DNA of 64,000 nucleotides. Origin: Chryseobacterium oncorhynchi (GTDB lineage: Bacteria > Bacteroidota > Bacteroidia > Flavobacteriales > Weeksellaceae). The stretch covers positions 1-64,000 of the forward strand of contig NZ_PPEI02000004.1 of assembly GCF_002899895.1 (NCBI RefSeq), written 5' to 3'. Under the pieces are notes generated by a model. That model worked only from the letters and a program-made list of their open reading frames with translations. It ran no database searches and was not told the origin of the DNA. Of the stretch, positions 62,532-64,000 are shown one piece after another. Each line of letters starts with the position of its first letter. The first letter of the stretch is position 1. Both the position numbers and the translations under genes were made by a program.

Positions 62532-62539
62532 TATTTTTG
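62532..62539 (+). promoter_or_regulatory. -7 box for the Nfu-type gene
   Basis: TATTTTTG matches TAnnTTTG and ends 21 bases before the ATG at 62561. An in-frame TTG at 62537 is part of this box and so not the start. Confidence 0.55.
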
Positions 62540-62560
62540 TATCTCAAATTTAACGAAAAA

Positions 62561-63439
62561 ATGCGTACCGTACTTATAGAACCAACCGAAAACCCAAAAG
62601 TGATGAAATTTGTTGCAGATTACAACTTGATTCCCGGGTCTTTAGAATTGGACAGAACTTCAGATGTTTCAGAAATTCCTTTGGCACAGGAGCTTTTCAA
62701 TTATCCGTTTGTGGAAAGAATTTTCATTACGGCTAATTTTGTAGCAGTAGCTAAGCAGGATACCATAGAATGGGAACATGTAGCTGAAAGTCTGAAAAAT
62801 GTAATTGAAGATGAGTTATTGGCTAATCCTAGACTTTATCTTCAGAAGAAAAAAGAAATGTATCAGATCTATTCAGAAATGACACCTAACCCAAATGTAA
62901 TGAAATTTGTTTCCAGCAAATTGCTTATGGAGGGGTTTGTAGAGGTAAAATCAAGAGAAGCAGCAACCGAAGTTCCTTTGGCAGCAGCTATCTTCAATGA
63001 GTTTGACTTTGCAACAGAGGTTTTTATTTCAGATAACTTTGTGGCAGTTACGAAAAATCATTCTGTAGAATGGCATGAAGTAATGAGTACTGTTCGTGCT
63101 CTTATCTCTGATTATCTTCAAAATGGAGGTGAAATTTCTAATGTTGAACCTCAAAAACACGAAAATCCTGTTGAGAAAATCATCAACAGAGATTATACGG
63201 ATGATGAGCAGAAAATTTCTGATATCTTAAATGAATATGTGGCTCCTGCTGTGGAAAATGATGGTGGAAAAATTTCTTTAATGGAATATGATGAATCTAC
63301 CAAGACGGCAAGAATGCTTTTACAGGGAGCTTGCTCAGGATGTCCTAGTTCTACTGCTACTTTAAAGAATGGTATTGAGAATATCTTGAAACAATTTGTT
63401 CCGGATCTTGTAGAAAGAGTGGAAGCTGTAAACGGATAA
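62561..63439 (+). CDS. Nfu-type iron-sulfur scaffold protein with two N-terminal domains
   Basis: The start is the ATG at 62561. The 292-residue protein has two tandem Nfu N-terminal domains: TENPKVMKFVADYNLIPGS with FVERIFITANFVAVAKQ, and TPNPNVMKFVSSKLLMEG with TEVFISDNFVAVTKN. The C-terminal NifU domain has GACSGCPSSTATLKNGIENIL with Cys258 and Cys261, which hold an iron-sulfur cluster between subunits. It delivers clusters to client proteins in the cytosol. The FMN reductase gene follows after ten bases. Two N-domains are common in Bacteroidota Nfu. Confidence 0.93.
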   Translation: MRTVLIEPTENPKVMKFVADYNLIPGSLELDRTSDVSEIPLAQELFNYPFVERIFITANFVAVAKQDTIEWEHVAESLKNVIEDELLANPRLYLQKKKEMYQIYSEMTPNPNVMKFVSSKLLMEGFVEVKSREAATEVPLAAAIFNEFDFATEVFISDNFVAVTKNHSVEWHEVMSTVRALISDYLQNGGEISNVEPQKHENPVEKIINRDYTDDEQKISDILNEYVAPAVENDGGKISLMEYDESTKTARMLLQGACSGCPSSTATLKNGIENILKQFVPDLVERVEAVNG

Positions 63440-63449
63440 CATATACTTC

Positions 63450-63977
63450 ATGATCTCCCGAAAGAAAATTCTGATAATTGTTGGAAGTGCTACAAAAGAC
63501 TCCAGCAATCAGAAACTGATGGAACAGGTATTGGAAAAGAATCCCAATATTAATTTCCTGATGTGTGATGATCTATCTATTCTTCCTCATTTTGATACAT
63601 CCTTAACGGATGTTGATACCCCTGAGGAAGTTGTGAAAATCAGGGAGAGCATTAATCATTCGGCGGGAGTACTATTTTCTACTCCGGAATATATTTTCAG
63701 TATTCCGAGCAGACTAAAGAACTTACTGGAATGGTGTGTTTCCACCAATGTTTTCTCGGACAAACCTGTTGCTTTTATTACAGGTTCTGCTAGTGGTGAA
63801 AAAGGTCATGAAGAATTATTATTGCTTTTAAAGACTCTTGGAGCAAAAACTAATGATAAACATCAGCTTTTGATAAAGGGGATAAAAGGTAAGTTCAGTA
63901 ATGATGGCATGGTTGAAAGTAATACCTTTGCTAAAGTATCAAAATTAGTAACAGATTTCAACGATTCTGTTTCATAA
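63450..63977 (+). CDS. NADPH-dependent FMN reductase family protein
   Basis: The 175-residue flavodoxin-fold protein has the FMN phosphate loop (IIVGSATKDSSNQKLM) and the family motif GVLFSTPEYIFSIPSRLKNLLEW, followed by PVAFITGSASGEKGHEELL. It would reduce FMN or quinone-type substrates with NAD(P)H. It starts ten bases after the Nfu gene, so the two are co-transcribed, and may supply reducing power, though no direct link is shown. The gene is complete and ends near the window edge. Confidence 0.9.
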   Translation: MISRKKILIIVGSATKDSSNQKLMEQVLEKNPNINFLMCDDLSILPHFDTSLTDVDTPEEVVKIRESINHSAGVLFSTPEYIFSIPSRLKNLLEWCVSTNVFSDKPVAFITGSASGEKGHEELLLLLKTLGAKTNDKHQLLIKGIKGKFSNDGMVESNTFAKVSKLVTDFNDSVS

Positions 63978-64000
63978 TTAAAATTAAAAACATTGAATAA

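Overview
The window looks like a chromosome segment of a Flavobacteriia member, most likely Chryseobacterium or a close Weeksellaceae relative. The evidence is low GC, promoters of the Bacteroidota type (TAnnTTTG near -7, sometimes TTG about 19-20 bp upstream), few purine-rich ribosome binding sites, two proteins with type IX secretion (T9SS) C-terminal sorting domains, several Bacteroidota-type lipoproteins, and the gene order rpmB-rpmG-DUF4295-ftsY. The genus is an inference from protein style, not a database result. I saw no tRNA, rRNA, CRISPR array, transposase or prophage.

Region 1-4.3 kb is accessory DNA. It is the C-terminal end of an RHS polymorphic-toxin locus: an RHS protein ending in a class-3 lipase toxin, an ankyrin lipoprotein (likely immunity), a terminator, then an orphan RHS tip with a glycine-rich membrane-active-looking domain, a four-helix membrane protein (likely immunity), and a third small membrane protein. 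Region 4.3-12 kb carries katG, a c-type heme-binding protein with a DCC-family protein, a lipoprotein alpha-amylase, DUF4290-murA, and a stand-alone NIL-domain protein. The MurA has Asp in place of the fosfomycin-target Cys.

Region 12-22.5 kb holds a papain-like lipoprotein hydrolase, a two-component system, an RhtA-type exporter, and an operon of mgtC plus a complete CzcB-CzcA-CzcC-type metal efflux system. Region 22.5-41.3 kb has T9SS-secreted proteins, an aminotransferase-lipoprotein-murB operon, a TonB receptor/DUF4876/DUF6850-like/di-heme peroxidase operon behind twin palindromic operators, proC, a VanZ-like protein, an HxlR regulator divergent from a SnoaL-like protein and an APCDD1-like protein, and lnt.

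Region 41.3-64 kb is mostly housekeeping: rpmB, rpmG, the DUF4295 ribosomal protein, a secreted RidA-like protein, ftsY, sppA, folK, three tandem OmpA-type porins, recQ, fmt, a Crp-type regulator, ribB with a degenerate GTP cyclohydrolase II domain, a luciferase-like oxidoreductase, an unknown gene pair, an astacin-type lipoprotein protease, a PIF1-like helicase, a gamma carbonic anhydrase-like protein, an Nfu-type Fe-S protein and an FMN reductase. The most unusual items are the orphan RHS tip module, the degenerate RibA domain, Asp-type MurA, the operator-flanked TonB operon, the APCDD1-like cytosolic protein and the OmpA triplet with apparent gene conversion.
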